Assembly (NCBI RefSeq): GCF_021440085.1
Contig: NZ_JAKCPW010000008.1
Location: 310,001 to 374,000 of the forward strand
Length of the DNA: 64,000 nucleotides
Source of the DNA: Dyadobacter sp. CY261
Lineage (GTDB): Bacteria > Bacteroidota > Bacteroidia > Cytophagales > Spirosomataceae
Direction: 5' to 3'
The position numbers were made by a program, and so were the translations under genes. Below are positions 7,388 through 16,901 of this stretch, in pieces. The notes beneath the pieces were generated by a model, which saw nothing but the letters and a program-made list of their open reading frames with translations, searched no databases and was not told the origin of the DNA. The stretch's first letter is position 1. The number at the start of each line of letters is the position of its first letter.

Positions 7388-9979
7388 TTACAAATCGCCG
7401 AACTGGCTGTACATTTCTTTGAGCTTAGGCTCTGTTTCTTTAGCGCGGATGTCCTTGCGGAGCGCGCTAACGCCTTGAATGTCGGTTAGAAGACCCAGCG
7501 CCTGGAATGCACCGAAACGTACGAAATAGGAAGGATTGTCGCGCGCAAGCCCTTCGAGGATCGGAATGCTTTTGCGCTGGATATCTTGCTTGGATTTGAT
7601 GAGGTATTTACCAAATACTTGCAGGAAATTGTATTTCTCTGTCGGCTTCATCGCCTTCATTTTCGTAAGGAACCAATCGAAGCGCTCGGGCTGAGCCAAG
7701 CCCGCATAATAGTTACCAACCGATGTAACGATGGCGTCGTTAGGCGAGTTCTCAAACTGCGCTGCAACCTCGGCGGCATCGTTGGGTTGGCTCATCAGGT
7801 ATTTTTCAATGGCGACGGAGGCAACCAGATATGAACTATCTGTCAGCGAGGCTTTGAAAATCGGGTCGCTGTTATTATCTCCAAATGAAGCCAGGGTAAT
7901 GATCGCTTCCGAGCGCACTTGCGGATGCGGGTCGGCCTGGGCGCGATTTTGGATCACTTTTTCAATATCGGCAAAACCTTCTCCTGCATATTCGGCAAAG
8001 TTGCTGATCGCCATTTGGCGGAGTTTCCAGAAAGGATCGTCCATAGCCTTCACGAGGATTTTCCTGGCAGTGGTATCGGTCAAAGCACCTTCCAGTGACG
8101 ATAATGCCTCATATTTGTGCAGGAAACGATCGGAGTGTAAGTATTGAAATTCCATCTCCGGTCTGTTCTTCTCATGCTCGACTACTCCGAGCAACTGCGC
8201 GTCTGAGTCGAAAACTACCAGATCAGGCTTTTTAGCGGCAGGAAATTCGAGCGTCTGGTTCGATTTATCCACGACAACTTCGTACTGACTCTTTTTGCCG
8301 GCAACCCACACATCGACTTTTACCGGCAAACGGTAGATCGTCGTAGCAGTAGTATCCTGCGTCTGCTTGATTTTCAATCGCACCTTTCCTTGCTGGGCTG
8401 CGTATTGCTGCTCGACTTTTAAGATCGGATGGCCTGGCCTATGGAACCACTGGTCAAAAAACCAGTTCAGGTCCTGGCCTGTGACCTTTTCGAAAGAAAC
8501 CCTAAGATCATCGATTTCCGCTGTACCGAATGCATGCGATTTGAGATATTGCTGCAAGGCCGTGAAGAATGCATCGTCCCCTACCAGCGAGCGCAGCATA
8601 TGCAGTATCCGTCCGCCCTTCGCGTACGAATGACTATCGAACATATTCTCGCGGTCTTTGTAAAAGTAGCGGATCATCGGAACCTGCTTCGTTTCCGACT
8701 CTACCAGGTATTGTTTCATTTCCTGCAAATTACCCCAATCGGCCTCAAACTTCCCGTCGTTATATTCACTCCAAAGGTACTCTGAATAGTTTGCAAATGA
8801 CTCATTTAAAGGCAATTGTCCCCATTCCTCACAGGTAACATAATCACCAAACCATTGATGGGCCAGTTCATGAGCGATCACGGCATCGGAATTACCGTCC
8901 ACGAGCGAACGGGCGTCGTTTTGCACGCCTTCCTCATGCACGGTGGCAGTGGTATTCTCCATCGCCCCGGCCACGAAATCCCTGACCGCGATCTGCGCAT
9001 ATTTTTCCCACGGGAACGCGACACCGAAAATATTGGTAAAAAACCCGATCATTTCAGGCGTGCGACCGAAAATGGCATGTGCATCGGCACCGTATTTAGG
9101 TTCAACGTAATAGCTCAGTTCCAAACCATTGGGCATCATGTCCTTCGCCACGGCAAAATCACCGACGGCTATCATCACCAGATAAGGTGCATGTGGTAAA
9201 GTCTGCTTCCAATGATCGATACGCGTTCCTTTCTTTCCTTCCTCCTGCTTTACCAGCAACCCGTTAGACAGCGTCTTGTAGGTGCTATCGACCGTAATGT
9301 AAATGTCCTGTGTGAACTTTTGATTCGGCGCATCGATCGTCGGAAACCAGCAGGAACTACCCTCCGTTTCACCCTGCGTCCATAACTGGCGCGGCTTACC
9401 TTCGTCCAGACCGTCGGCATTAATGAAATAAAGGCCTTTGTCCGAAGCACTGTCGTCTTCCTTGCCGCGCGGAACGTCATTTGGCTTGGCTATGTAGTCG
9501 ATTTTGATAAAAAGCGTATCCTTTCTCGTGTATTCCGCTCCCAGTTTGACTGTCAGCTTTCGTTTATCATAAGTAAATTCAAGCTTTTTCTTGATTTTCG
9601 AGCTAATCTCGTCGGTGGTAAGGTCGCCATACTCTCCTGTGGTATCTAACAATGAAATGCCTTTAATTTCAAAACCTTTGGCATCCAGCTCGAGTGTACT
9701 TTGCGAGTAAAAATGGGGTTTGAATTTCAATATAGCCGAACCTGGCAGCTGCTGTTTCACCCAGTCGGGCTGCACATCAAGGCGCGTATATAAAATGTCA
9801 TGCTTGCGGGGCTTTTCAGGGCGATATGGCCCTTGGGGTGTAACGGCTCCGGGATTTCTTCTATAAAGTGTGTCGGCCGCCAGGTCAGCAGACGCCGGAG
9901 TTGTTATTGCGAGAGAAAGTATTCCAAAAAATGCAACGATTAATCGGCTCAAAAAAGGTCTTTTATTATCACCGGTCAT
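7388..9979 (-). CDS. M1-family zinc aminopeptidase with C-terminal HEAT repeats, exported
   Basis: 863 residues from the ATG at 9979; an upstream TTG at 10015 is possible but less likely, because the ATG places an ordinary signal peptide (hydrophobic core IVAFFGILSLAITTPASA) near the N-terminus. The M1 catalytic domain has the substrate-binding GAMEN motif near residue 340 and HELAHQWFGD near 368, with the third zinc ligand in NESFANY about 20 residues later. Residues from about 620 to the end are helical repeats of HEAT type (VRSEAIITLASFGD, YFVRFGAFQALGLL). The enzyme should remove N-terminal residues from peptides in the periplasm. It ends 10 bases from the LacI-type gene, convergently. 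Confidence 0.94.
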   Translation of the reverse strand: MTGDNKRPFLSRLIVAFFGILSLAITTPASADLAADTLYRRNPGAVTPQGPYRPEKPRKHDILYTRLDVQPDWVKQQLPGSAILKFKPHFYSQSTLELDAKGFEIKGISLLDTTGEYGDLTTDEISSKIKKKLEFTYDKRKLTVKLGAEYTRKDTLFIKIDYIAKPNDVPRGKEDDSASDKGLYFINADGLDEGKPRQLWTQGETEGSSCWFPTIDAPNQKFTQDIYITVDSTYKTLSNGLLVKQEEGKKGTRIDHWKQTLPHAPYLVMIAVGDFAVAKDMMPNGLELSYYVEPKYGADAHAIFGRTPEMIGFFTNIFGVAFPWEKYAQIAVRDFVAGAMENTTATVHEEGVQNDARSLVDGNSDAVIAHELAHQWFGDYVTCEEWGQLPLNESFANYSEYLWSEYNDGKFEADWGNLQEMKQYLVESETKQVPMIRYFYKDRENMFDSHSYAKGGRILHMLRSLVGDDAFFTALQQYLKSHAFGTAEIDDLRVSFEKVTGQDLNWFFDQWFHRPGHPILKVEQQYAAQQGKVRLKIKQTQDTTATTIYRLPVKVDVWVAGKKSQYEVVVDKSNQTLEFPAAKKPDLVVFDSDAQLLGVVEHEKNRPEMEFQYLHSDRFLHKYEALSSLEGALTDTTARKILVKAMDDPFWKLRQMAISNFAEYAGEGFADIEKVIQNRAQADPHPQVRSEAIITLASFGDNNSDPIFKASLTDSSYLVASVAIEKYLMSQPNDAAEVAAQFENSPNDAIVTSVGNYYAGLAQPERFDWFLTKMKAMKPTEKYNFLQVFGKYLIKSKQDIQRKSIPILEGLARDNPSYFVRFGAFQALGLLTDIQGVSALRKDIRAKETEPKLKEMYSQFGDL

Positions 9980-10060
9980 ATCCGCTTTTTGATTGATTGC
10001 TAGGAAGTAAGTCAATGTAAATAAGTTGATAAACGATTATTTGTTGTCTTTGTGCAGCCG

Positions 10061-11287
10061 TCAAACCCTGAGCGGCAAACCTGCTTCTGCTGCCCTTCTG
10101 GCCGGAATGTATGAAACAACCATAGTCACCATAACGACAATAATGCCCGTGTAGAATATATCTTCCCAAATTAATTTCACGGGATAGGCATCCACCAGCG
10201 AGGTGGCCATACCCATGGAAACGAGCCCGTACGTCATTTGTAGCCAGCAAATTGCCATACCGCCCAAAAGTCCTGCGATGGCACCGGTAAAAGCCACGAT
10301 CGCTCCTTCGGCCATAAAGATCCTCCGGATCAGCGACTGCGTTGCACCCATGGCGTAAAGCATCGACACATCGTTCTTCTTCTCGATCGCTAACATACTG
10401 AGTGAGAAAAAGATATTGATTGCAGCTACTAAAATAATCAGTGAAAGGGTGACTGCCACAAAAAGCTTTTCCATTTTTATTGCCCGTAACAAATCCGCGT
10501 TCAGCGAGTCCCGGTCCTTTACAACAAATGCTTTGCCTATTTTCGCGCTCAGTCCCTCACTCACGTCCTTCTCGGCATAGCCTGGTTTGACATATACTTC
10601 CAAACTCGACCGCTCGCCGCGATAACCCATCAGGCTTTCTACCTGTTTGATTGGTGCTATGATGTAATCGTCATAGCGGTTTTCAATAAAAAAAATACCA
10701 CCAGGACGTAAATTCACCTGATTGAATGCCTCAGGGGAGGTCAGATTGAGCGTCTTGGAGCTTGTGCGGGGATAGAGCAGTTCAAGCGGTGTAAATATGT
10801 CTTCCAGGGAAATAGACAATGCATTCCGAATCCCTTCCGCAATAACGGCGTATGGTGTGCCATTAGGACCAATAAGTTGCATTGAGCCCTCGATCATAGC
10901 AGTATCCAGTTGCCCCTGCTGCCCGAATGTGCTGTCGACGCCTTTGAGCCGGATGATCGTCTGCTGGTTGCCATATCTGGCCAATGCATTATCCTCTATC
11001 ACCTGCGAGACCAGTTTTACGCCATCCACCGCTTTCAATTCATTCAACAGACCGGGCGTCACCTTGAACCGCTTGCCTTCGGCAGCAATAATCCGGATAT
11101 CCGAATCGAACGTCTTGAAAATCTTTCGGTTAAGATCCTCCATTCCATTAAACACGGACAATACTACCACCATCGCCATCGTCCCGACCGCCACGCCCGC
11201 CATAGCGATACGTGCGATCAGACTAATAAAACTCCTTTTATTGCGTGAAAAAAAGTAGCGAATGGCAATCCGGTAGGAAATATCCAT
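10061..11287 (-). CDS. LolC/LolE-type ABC transporter permease
   Basis: 408 residues with the usual four-helix plan: TM1 at about 22-46, a periplasmic MacB-type core domain, then FtsX-domain helices near 275-300, 325-350 and 375-400. Landmarks are SLIARIAMAGVAVGTMAMV at the N-terminus, EKKNDVSMLYAMGATQSLIRRIF in the FtsX coupling region and YIPARRAAEAGLPLRV at the C-terminus. LolC/E proteins move lipoproteins toward the outer membrane with the LolD ATPase. The gene begins 18 bases after rbfA, an arrangement I recall from other Bacteroidota. It is half the length of the duplicated permeases later in the window and belongs to a different branch. Confidence 0.88.
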   Translation of the reverse strand: MDISYRIAIRYFFSRNKRSFISLIARIAMAGVAVGTMAMVVVLSVFNGMEDLNRKIFKTFDSDIRIIAAEGKRFKVTPGLLNELKAVDGVKLVSQVIEDNALARYGNQQTIIRLKGVDSTFGQQGQLDTAMIEGSMQLIGPNGTPYAVIAEGIRNALSISLEDIFTPLELLYPRTSSKTLNLTSPEAFNQVNLRPGGIFFIENRYDDYIIAPIKQVESLMGYRGERSSLEVYVKPGYAEKDVSEGLSAKIGKAFVVKDRDSLNADLLRAIKMEKLFVAVTLSLIILVAAINIFFSLSMLAIEKKNDVSMLYAMGATQSLIRRIFMAEGAIVAFTGAIAGLLGGMAICWLQMTYGLVSMGMATSLVDAYPVKLIWEDIFYTGIIVVMVTMVVSYIPARRAAEAGLPLRV

Positions 11288-11305
11288 AATGGCTGGAACT
11301 TGAAA

Positions 11306-11689
11306 TCAGTGTGTGTCTTCCTCGTCTTCCGGCTGTGCAGGAGGGATCACCAGGTCTGCGAACAACTGATCCATTTTAGCGGCGTATTCTGCTGTATCGT
11401 CAATGTAAAATTGGAGATGCGGAACAATCCTCAACTGATGACGGACGCGCTCGGCAAGCTTCTGGCGGATGAAACGGGTGTTTTCGCGGATCGTTTCCAA
11501 ATGTATCGTCTTGTTTCTATCCGGCAGAAAGCTCAGGTATGCCCTGGCAATACTAAGGTCGGGGGTTACCCGCACGGCAGTAATAGTCACAAAAAAACCG
11601 CTGGTCAGATGTTGTGCATCCTTTTGAAAAATTTCGCCCAGGTCCTTCTGTATTTGTCTGCCTACTTTTTGTTGTCTTTTCGATTCCAT
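11306..11689 (-). CDS. rbfA: Ribosome-binding factor A
   Basis: 127 residues from ATG 11689, beginning MESKRQQKVGRQIQKDLGEI. The KH-like core is shown by TITAVRVTPDLSIARAYLSFL and VRHQLRIVPHLQFYIDDTAEY, the usual RbfA landmarks. RbfA helps mature the 5' end of 16S rRNA in late 30S assembly. The frame extends upstream to 11734, but the extra 15 residues do not resemble the family. Upstream partner of the LolC/E-type permease gene. Confidence 0.93.
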   Translation of the reverse strand: MESKRQQKVGRQIQKDLGEIFQKDAQHLTSGFFVTITAVRVTPDLSIARAYLSFLPDRNKTIHLETIRENTRFIRQKLAERVRHQLRIVPHLQFYIDDTAEYAAKMDQLFADLVIPPAQPEDEEDTH

Positions 11690-11896
11690 TATAATGAATG
11701 TTAAATGGAGGGATTTTGCCGGTACTGACCGCACATCCTGGTTCGCCAGTTAGGATGATGTAAACTTACGTCTCCTAAATCATTCCCTCGCTCCTTTCAA
11801 TAAACACAAATATCCGTACTTATTTTGTTTTTGTAGAACCCGGCATTGTAATTTCGTGAAACTTATTTCCCGTCAGAGACTTAATCCACCTGCTGC

Positions 11897-13309
11897 TTGC
11901 TTAGTTTTTTTCGCGTCAACGCACGGTACCAGACCATCAGTTTAGTAGTATTCTTCCTGCTGCTCCGCCTTCCCTTCTTTCTAGGTGGTGCGCCGCTGTT
12001 GATACCCGAGCTGAGCTGGATGCTGGTAGGCGAGCAAATGGGTCGCGGATTTATGCTCTACCGCGATGTATGGGACAATGTAAGTCCTTTTTCAGGACTT
12101 ACATACTGGCTTATCGACAGCCTTTTCGGCCGGGAGCAATGGGTGTACCAGCTTGCGGCAATGGGTATTTCGCTGATCCAGATCCTGTATTTCAATTACG
12201 TGATCCACTCCCGCGATGTTTTCCCTGAACGTACCTACCTGCCGGGTGCCCTGTACGCACTGTTTCTGAACATTTCCTTCGACATGGGTACGTTATCACC
12301 CATGCTCATCGCGAATACATTCCTGCTTTTTGCATTCGGTTCTATCGTGAAAATGCTCGTCAGAAGAGAAGTAACGACGCAAGTATTCGAGCTGGGAATG
12401 TACATTGGTATAGCGACGCTCTTTTATCTCCCTGCATCGCTGTTTATGATCTGGGCGTTCCTGGCGTTGCTGTTCTACACCGGCTCCACTTTCCGCCACC
12501 ATTTGCTGACGCTGTTTGGCTCTGTTTTCCCCCTGATGATGGTCGTCCTGTTCTTTTATCTCAACAATGGAATGGAGAGCCTTAACAGGAATCTGTTGAC
12601 TTCAGTATTTCAGGTAAAACAATATAATCTTAACGATTTCTCGTCTCTACTCGCATCGCTCCTGCTCCCGCTGGGCTTCGGCGTGATGGGATTTATGCGC
12701 ATTTTCACCACGTTGCGTTTCGTAAACTACCAGACCCGCATTCAGCAGGTAATGGCATTATGGTTCATCGCGGCGGTAGTCACGATCCCGTTGATGCAGT
12801 TCCTTGCGCCAATGCAGTTTGTTATTTTCGTCCCACCCGCAGCATTCTTCGCCACGCATTACTTTCAAAGTTTCAAAAAGAATAGCTGGGCAGACGAGTT
12901 ACAGTTCACTCTTATGGGCGCGATGATCGTATTGATCCAATACCAGGGATTGAGGGGCGTGCTCCCGGGTGTTTCAATGGGTAAATTGGAAAACCTGCGG
13001 GCCAAACCAGCCAATCTGCCGGAACAGATCCGGAACAAGCGCATTCTCGTCCTCGGGCAGCATTCAGGGGAGTATATCAACAATTTCACTGCCACGCCTT
13101 ACCTCAACTGGGAACTGGCAAGCTACGATGTGCAAAACCTCGACAATTTCGACAGCGTTATCCACGTCTACAACAATTTCAGGAAAGACCCCCCCGAATA
13201 CGTCATCGACAAGGTGAATATCATGCCGAAACTCCTGAACCGCGTTCCGGCATTGAAAAAGCAATATATCCAGAGCCCCTGGAAAGGTATTTATCAGCGC
13301 GTTTACTAG
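11897..13309 (+). CDS. Polytopic membrane protein, DUF6427-like
   Basis: 470 residues starting at TTG 11897, the only usable start because a stop lies five codons upstream and no ATG occurs before the first membrane helix. About ten hydrophobic segments cover residues 10-340 (for example ISLVVFFLLLRLPFFLGG and LFGSVFPLMMVVLFFYLNN). A soluble tail of about 110 residues follows. The pattern of short loops and the MLIANTFLLFAFGSIVKML region resemble DUF6427 proteins of Bacteroidota, whose role is unknown. The stop codon overlaps the stop of rpiB on the other strand by four bases (CTAG). Confidence 0.75.
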   Translation: MLSFFRVNARYQTISLVVFFLLLRLPFFLGGAPLLIPELSWMLVGEQMGRGFMLYRDVWDNVSPFSGLTYWLIDSLFGREQWVYQLAAMGISLIQILYFNYVIHSRDVFPERTYLPGALYALFLNISFDMGTLSPMLIANTFLLFAFGSIVKMLVRREVTTQVFELGMYIGIATLFYLPASLFMIWAFLALLFYTGSTFRHHLLTLFGSVFPLMMVVLFFYLNNGMESLNRNLLTSVFQVKQYNLNDFSSLLASLLLPLGFGVMGFMRIFTTLRFVNYQTRIQQVMALWFIAAVVTIPLMQFLAPMQFVIFVPPAAFFATHYFQSFKKNSWADELQFTLMGAMIVLIQYQGLRGVLPGVSMGKLENLRAKPANLPEQIRNKRILVLGQHSGEYINNFTATPYLNWELASYDVQNLDNFDSVIHVYNNFRKDPPEYVIDKVNIMPKLLNRVPALKKQYIQSPWKGIYQRVY

Positions 13310-13737
13310 CAGGAAATTTTATCAACACGGGTCTGGTGCCGACCGCCTTCGAATTCGGTACTCAAAAATACTTCCAGTCCTGCCAATGCCGTTTCCAGCT
13401 CGATGAATCGGACAGGAAAACAAATCACGTTTGCATCGTTGTGCTGACGGGCTAATGGGGCGAGCGGAACATCCCATACAAGCGCTGCACGCACACCCTG
13501 ATGCTTGTTGGCAGTTATGCACACGCCCTGGCCGCTTCCGCAAAGCAACACGCCCTTTTCGAACTCCTTGCTTTCCACACCGCTTGCTACCGGATGCGCA
13601 AAATCCGCGTAATCCGCAGAGTCAGCACTATATGTTCCGAAATCCTTCACCTCGAAACCGTTAGTAGTAAGCCAGTCGATAATGGGTTGCTTGTAGGGGA
13701 AACCAGCGTGATCGGAGCCGATAGCAATTTTTCTCAT
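13306..13737 (-). CDS. rpiB: Ribose-5-phosphate isomerase B
   Basis: 143 residues from ATG 13737, starting MRKIAIGSDHAGFPYKQPII. The family signatures are GSDHAG and LLCGSGQGVCITANKHQGVRAA, which includes the catalytic Cys in the GSGxG phosphate loop. RpiB interconverts ribose 5-phosphate and ribulose 5-phosphate in the pentose phosphate pathway; some relatives act on allose or galactose phosphates. The upstream open extension to 13848 has no family character. Monocistronic, divergent from the LOG-family gene and convergent with the membrane protein. Confidence 0.95.
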   Translation of the reverse strand: MRKIAIGSDHAGFPYKQPIIDWLTTNGFEVKDFGTYSADSADYADFAHPVASGVESKEFEKGVLLCGSGQGVCITANKHQGVRAALVWDVPLAPLARQHNDANVICFPVRFIELETALAGLEVFLSTEFEGGRHQTRVDKISC

Positions 13738-13866
13738 TACTTTTTTGTTATTTACAACCCACCGTCTTGTGTATTCACGGCGGACATGGTGAAAAGTTTT
13801 TATTCTTGGTGATAATGGGCGCAAAGTTACCATTATCCTTATCAACAACTCAATGGATTTCTAAAT

Positions 13867-14637
13867 ATGAGTGATGAAGTAAGACCTACAAACGGAGAAT
13901 TAATTGATGTTTCCCTTCTCAACCCCGCGGTTCCCGAAGATGAGAAAAGGATCAAAGAGGCGTTTGAAGACCGCAACTGGAACGAAATCAAGAGTGCCGA
14001 CTCATGGGTTGTATTCAAGGTAATGGCTGAATTTGTGGAAGGATTTGATAAACTGGCTAAAATCGGCCCGTGCGTTTCTATCTTCGGTTCTGCACGTACT
14101 TTACCTGATAATCCCTACTATAAAACCGCTGAAGACATCGCCGCCAAACTCGTACGTCACGGCTACGGTGTAATTACCGGTGGCGGACCAGGCATCATGG
14201 AGGCTGGTAACAAAGGTGCATTTGAACAAGGCGGTAAGTCTGTCGGATTGAATATCAAATTGCCATTCGAACAGCATAGCAACATTTATATTGATCATGA
14301 CAAGAGCATCAATTTCGATTTCTTTTTCGTGCGAAAAGTCATGTTTGTCAAATATTCGCAGGGTTTCATTGTCATGCCCGGCGGCTTCGGCACACTCGAC
14401 GAGCTTTTTGAAGCGATGACGCTTATACAGACCAAAAAAATCGGTCGTTTTCCGATCGTGCTCGTTGGTAGCGCGTATTGGTCCGGCCTGCTCGAATGGA
14501 TCAAAGGCACCATGCTGACCGAGCATAACATCAATCCCGAAGATCTCAAATTGATCAGCATTGTGGACACGCCCGACGAAGCGGTAAGGGTGATCGATAC
14601 ATTCTATTCGAAATACCTGCTGAAGCCCAACTTCTAG
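13867..14637 (+). CDS. LOG-family phosphoribohydrolase (TIGR00730 type)
   Basis: 256 residues. The Rossmann-like core carries VSIFGSARTLPDNPYY, the motif GGGPGIMEAGNKGAFE and the signature MPGGFGTLDELFEA, the PGGxGTxxE motif of LOG proteins. These enzymes release the base from nucleoside 5'-monophosphates, classically cytokinin ribotides in plants; in bacteria the physiological substrate is often unclear. An N-terminal extension of about 60 residues, acidic then helical, precedes the core. The gene ends in a strong terminator that overlaps the tail of the next, convergent gene. Confidence 0.92.
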   Translation: MSDEVRPTNGELIDVSLLNPAVPEDEKRIKEAFEDRNWNEIKSADSWVVFKVMAEFVEGFDKLAKIGPCVSIFGSARTLPDNPYYKTAEDIAAKLVRHGYGVITGGGPGIMEAGNKGAFEQGGKSVGLNIKLPFEQHSNIYIDHDKSINFDFFFVRKVMFVKYSQGFIVMPGGFGTLDELFEAMTLIQTKKIGRFPIVLVGSAYWSGLLEWIKGTMLTEHNINPEDLKLISIVDTPDEAVRVIDTFYSKYLLKPNF

Positions 14638-14658
14638 CATCGAAAGCTTTCTCCGAAC

Positions 14659-14699
14659 AGGGCCATACCATCAGAACGAAAGGTATGGCCCTATTTTTT
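14659..14699 (+). terminator. Terminator of the LOG gene, embedded in the end of the convergent HhH gene
   Basis: AGGGCCATACC (14659-14669) pairs with GGTATGGCCCT (14682-14692), followed by ATTTTTT. The right arm and T-run (14682-14699) lie within the last codons of the minus-strand HhH gene, which encode IQKIGPYL. Confidence 0.85.
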
Positions 14700-15627
14700 G
14701 TATTGTTGTTTCATCGACGGCCTTCACTTTCCTCAGTTCTTCCAACGAACGAAACGGCCCGTGCTCATTGCGGTAATTAATTAGTATCTGCACCAACTTC
14801 CTGTTTTTCAAATAGCTATGTTGCGAAAGCTCCGCGACTGTGGCTTCATTGATATTGATTTTTTTCACAGGGCTATTTACCTTCGCATACTGTCGTAACT
14901 CCGACAATGCCAGCGAATCCAGCCCATAAACTTCTGCAAACTGATCGGTGGAATGAAACCCTCCGAGCCCATCACGGAATTTCAAAATGCGCTGCGCCAG
15001 TTTACTACCAATGCCTTTGAGGCGAATGAGTGCCGTTGTGTCACATTGGTTGATGTCGAATACGCGTTTGTTGTCTGTTTGTTTTGAGGCAAAACCATGG
15101 GAATTTACTTTCGAAACATTCTCCTTCCTGATCTCCCCAGCCGTTTCCAGTGTAATGACAATGTGCCTTTCGAGGCGTGCATACAGGTCGGCAGGGAAGT
15201 CGTAAATCTTTAACAGATCCTCCCTGCGCCTGAACTTACCGCCCTTGCTCCGGAATCTTTCAATGCGTTTTGCAATGAAAGCAGGAATGCCTACGCCTGT
15301 TAGTTCGCGTTCCGTGGCGACATTAGGATCAAAGTCGACAAGTTTTATCCGCTCCGGAGCCATTGGCGTTTTGTCGAAAGAAACCGGGCCTCTTTTCGAC
15401 TTGTAATTCAGAGCCTGCTGTTTTTCCAGAAGTGCGGCAATGCTGTCGAGTACCTGCATTTCAGGAGGGTGTGTGCTGGGCGGCACAAAAGGTAAAACCC
15501 AGCGCCTGAATACAAAGGGCGTCCAGATAAGGATTGTACAAAACACCATCATCATCAACGCACCGCGTGCTTCCTTCCGGGATATTCCGAAGAAGTCCTG
15601 TAAGACATTCAAAATTTTCTGATACAT
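14671..15627 (-). CDS. Helix-hairpin-helix (ComEA-like) protein with membrane anchor
   Basis: 318 residues from ATG 15627; a TTG 33 bases upstream is less likely. A helix at about 25-45 anchors the protein (ALMMMVFCTILIWTPFVF). Outside it are three helix-hairpin-helix repeats: DPNVATERELTGVGIPAFIAKRI, DINQCDTTALIRLKGIGSKLAQRILKFR, and NINEATVAELSQHSYLKNRKLV. The spacing matches ComEA-type DNA-binding repeats. In competence systems ComEA binds incoming DNA at the membrane; in Bacteroidota the role of these longer versions is unproven. The gene ends inside the terminator of the LOG gene. Confidence 0.85.
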   Translation of the reverse strand: MYQKILNVLQDFFGISRKEARGALMMMVFCTILIWTPFVFRRWVLPFVPPSTHPPEMQVLDSIAALLEKQQALNYKSKRGPVSFDKTPMAPERIKLVDFDPNVATERELTGVGIPAFIAKRIERFRSKGGKFRRREDLLKIYDFPADLYARLERHIVITLETAGEIRKENVSKVNSHGFASKQTDNKRVFDINQCDTTALIRLKGIGSKLAQRILKFRDGLGGFHSTDQFAEVYGLDSLALSELRQYAKVNSPVKKININEATVAELSQHSYLKNRKLVQILINYRNEHGPFRSLEELRKVKAVDETTIQKIGPYLSF

Positions 15628-15685
15628 ACGTCCGGGCCATTTCCCCTTTTTACGTAGCAACAGTGTTTTGGTAACAGGTTTTTAA

Positions 15686-15720
15686 ACAAAAATGAGCAGA
15701 CGGTTCAGCCGCCTGCTCAT
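15686..15720 (-). terminator. Intrinsic terminator of the DUF4097 gene
   Basis: Read on the minus strand, ATGAGCAGGCGG (15720-15709) pairs with CCGTCTGCTCAT (15703-15692) with one mismatch and is followed by TTTTTGTTT. It lies 18 bases after the DUF4097 stop. Confidence 0.8.
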
Positions 15721-15738
15721 CTGGCAAATAAAATATAG

Positions 15739-16779
15739 TTACTGATTCACATAAACGCCGCCCGCATTGGCCGATAATGTTACCGGAATGCCGCCGCCGT
15801 TCATTTTGCCTTGTACCCGGTCTTTTTCTGCGGAGCCATCGAAGTTTTTGAGCGGGATAGATACTTTGTTTCCTCTCAGGTTAAGGTCAACACCTTTATC
15901 GAGCGGCATTGTAACGCGGACACTGCCCGCTGATGTTGAAAGATCTACATATTTGCCAAGGGATTTCAGTTCGAGCTCGATGCTGCCCGCACTGGTATTC
16001 GCACGAACACTGCCTGAAACATCAGCCAACCGTACCGAACCGCCCGAGGTACCTGCATCGAGCGTCCCATCCACACCTTCGCCACGAATACTTCCTCCGC
16101 TCGTATGCGCTACGACATCGCCGCTCAGTTTGTTTAATTCGATGCTTCCTCCGGAAGTTTTCAGTTCGATCCTGCCTTTCAACTCCAGGGCCTTGATGCT
16201 GCCGCCACTGGTATGCAGATTGATATCCTTACTGCAATGCGCCACATCGATGCTTCCTCCCGAAGTACGTCCGTGAATGGCGCCATCCAGGTCATCAATT
16301 TTGAGGCTTCCGCCGCTGGTGGAGAAGTTCTGCTCGCCTGTCAATGAAGCAATTTTGATGCTTCCGCCGCTGGTCTTAAGGCTGGTAGCCACATTGCGCG
16401 GTGCCGTTACTTTAAAGGAAAGAGATATATTGCGTTTTTCATTCCATTGGAGATTGTTTTTCCGTTTGGCCGTTGCGATCACCTTGTTGCCCTCGGTACC
16501 AATCAGGATATCGTAATCTTCCAGTCGGTCTTCGATTTCTTCCTTCGATAGTTCTTTATTGCCATTCCAGCCATTACTACGAACATACATTTCTACTGTA
16601 AAACCACCCGATTGCCCGCCCAGGACAGAAATAGAACCTCCGGAAGTTTCCACCTGCAATTCTTTCAGGGATGAGCCATTAAAGTTTTTGGTGACGTAAG
16701 GTTTGTCGTCGCCCTGCGCCGTTGCGTTCACGAATGCCAACACCGACAGAACGAAAGTAAGTAGTTGTTTAATTTTCAT
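15739..16779 (-). CDS. DUF4097-family secreted beta-repeat protein
   Basis: 346 residues with a signal peptide (LLTFVLSVLAFVNATAQ). The mature chain is a run of short beta repeats each opened by TSGGS or TSAGS; about ten copies are visible between residues 45 and 290 (TSGGSIKIASL, TSGGSLKIDDL, TSGGSIELNKL and so on). This is the DUF4097 pattern, which should form a right-handed beta-helix or stacked sheet. The function of such proteins is unknown; they are often near envelope-stress genes. Its promoter region contains a symmetric array of TGTTCA/CGAACA half-sites also found before permease genes later in the window. Confidence 0.88.
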   Translation of the reverse strand: MKIKQLLTFVLSVLAFVNATAQGDDKPYVTKNFNGSSLKELQVETSGGSISVLGGQSGGFTVEMYVRSNGWNGNKELSKEEIEDRLEDYDILIGTEGNKVIATAKRKNNLQWNEKRNISLSFKVTAPRNVATSLKTSGGSIKIASLTGEQNFSTSGGSLKIDDLDGAIHGRTSGGSIDVAHCSKDINLHTSGGSIKALELKGRIELKTSGGSIELNKLSGDVVAHTSGGSIRGEGVDGTLDAGTSGGSVRLADVSGSVRANTSAGSIELELKSLGKYVDLSTSAGSVRVTMPLDKGVDLNLRGNKVSIPLKNFDGSAEKDRVQGKMNGGGIPVTLSANAGGVYVNQ

Positions 16780-16901
16780 GGGATTTCTCGATTTGTTTCT
16801 GCAATGATGTCAAAGCCAGCAGTAAAGTTGCATGGCGGTCATGCATTCTCAACACAAAAACAAATCCACAAATTAAATACCTAAAAATCAGATACATACC
16901 G

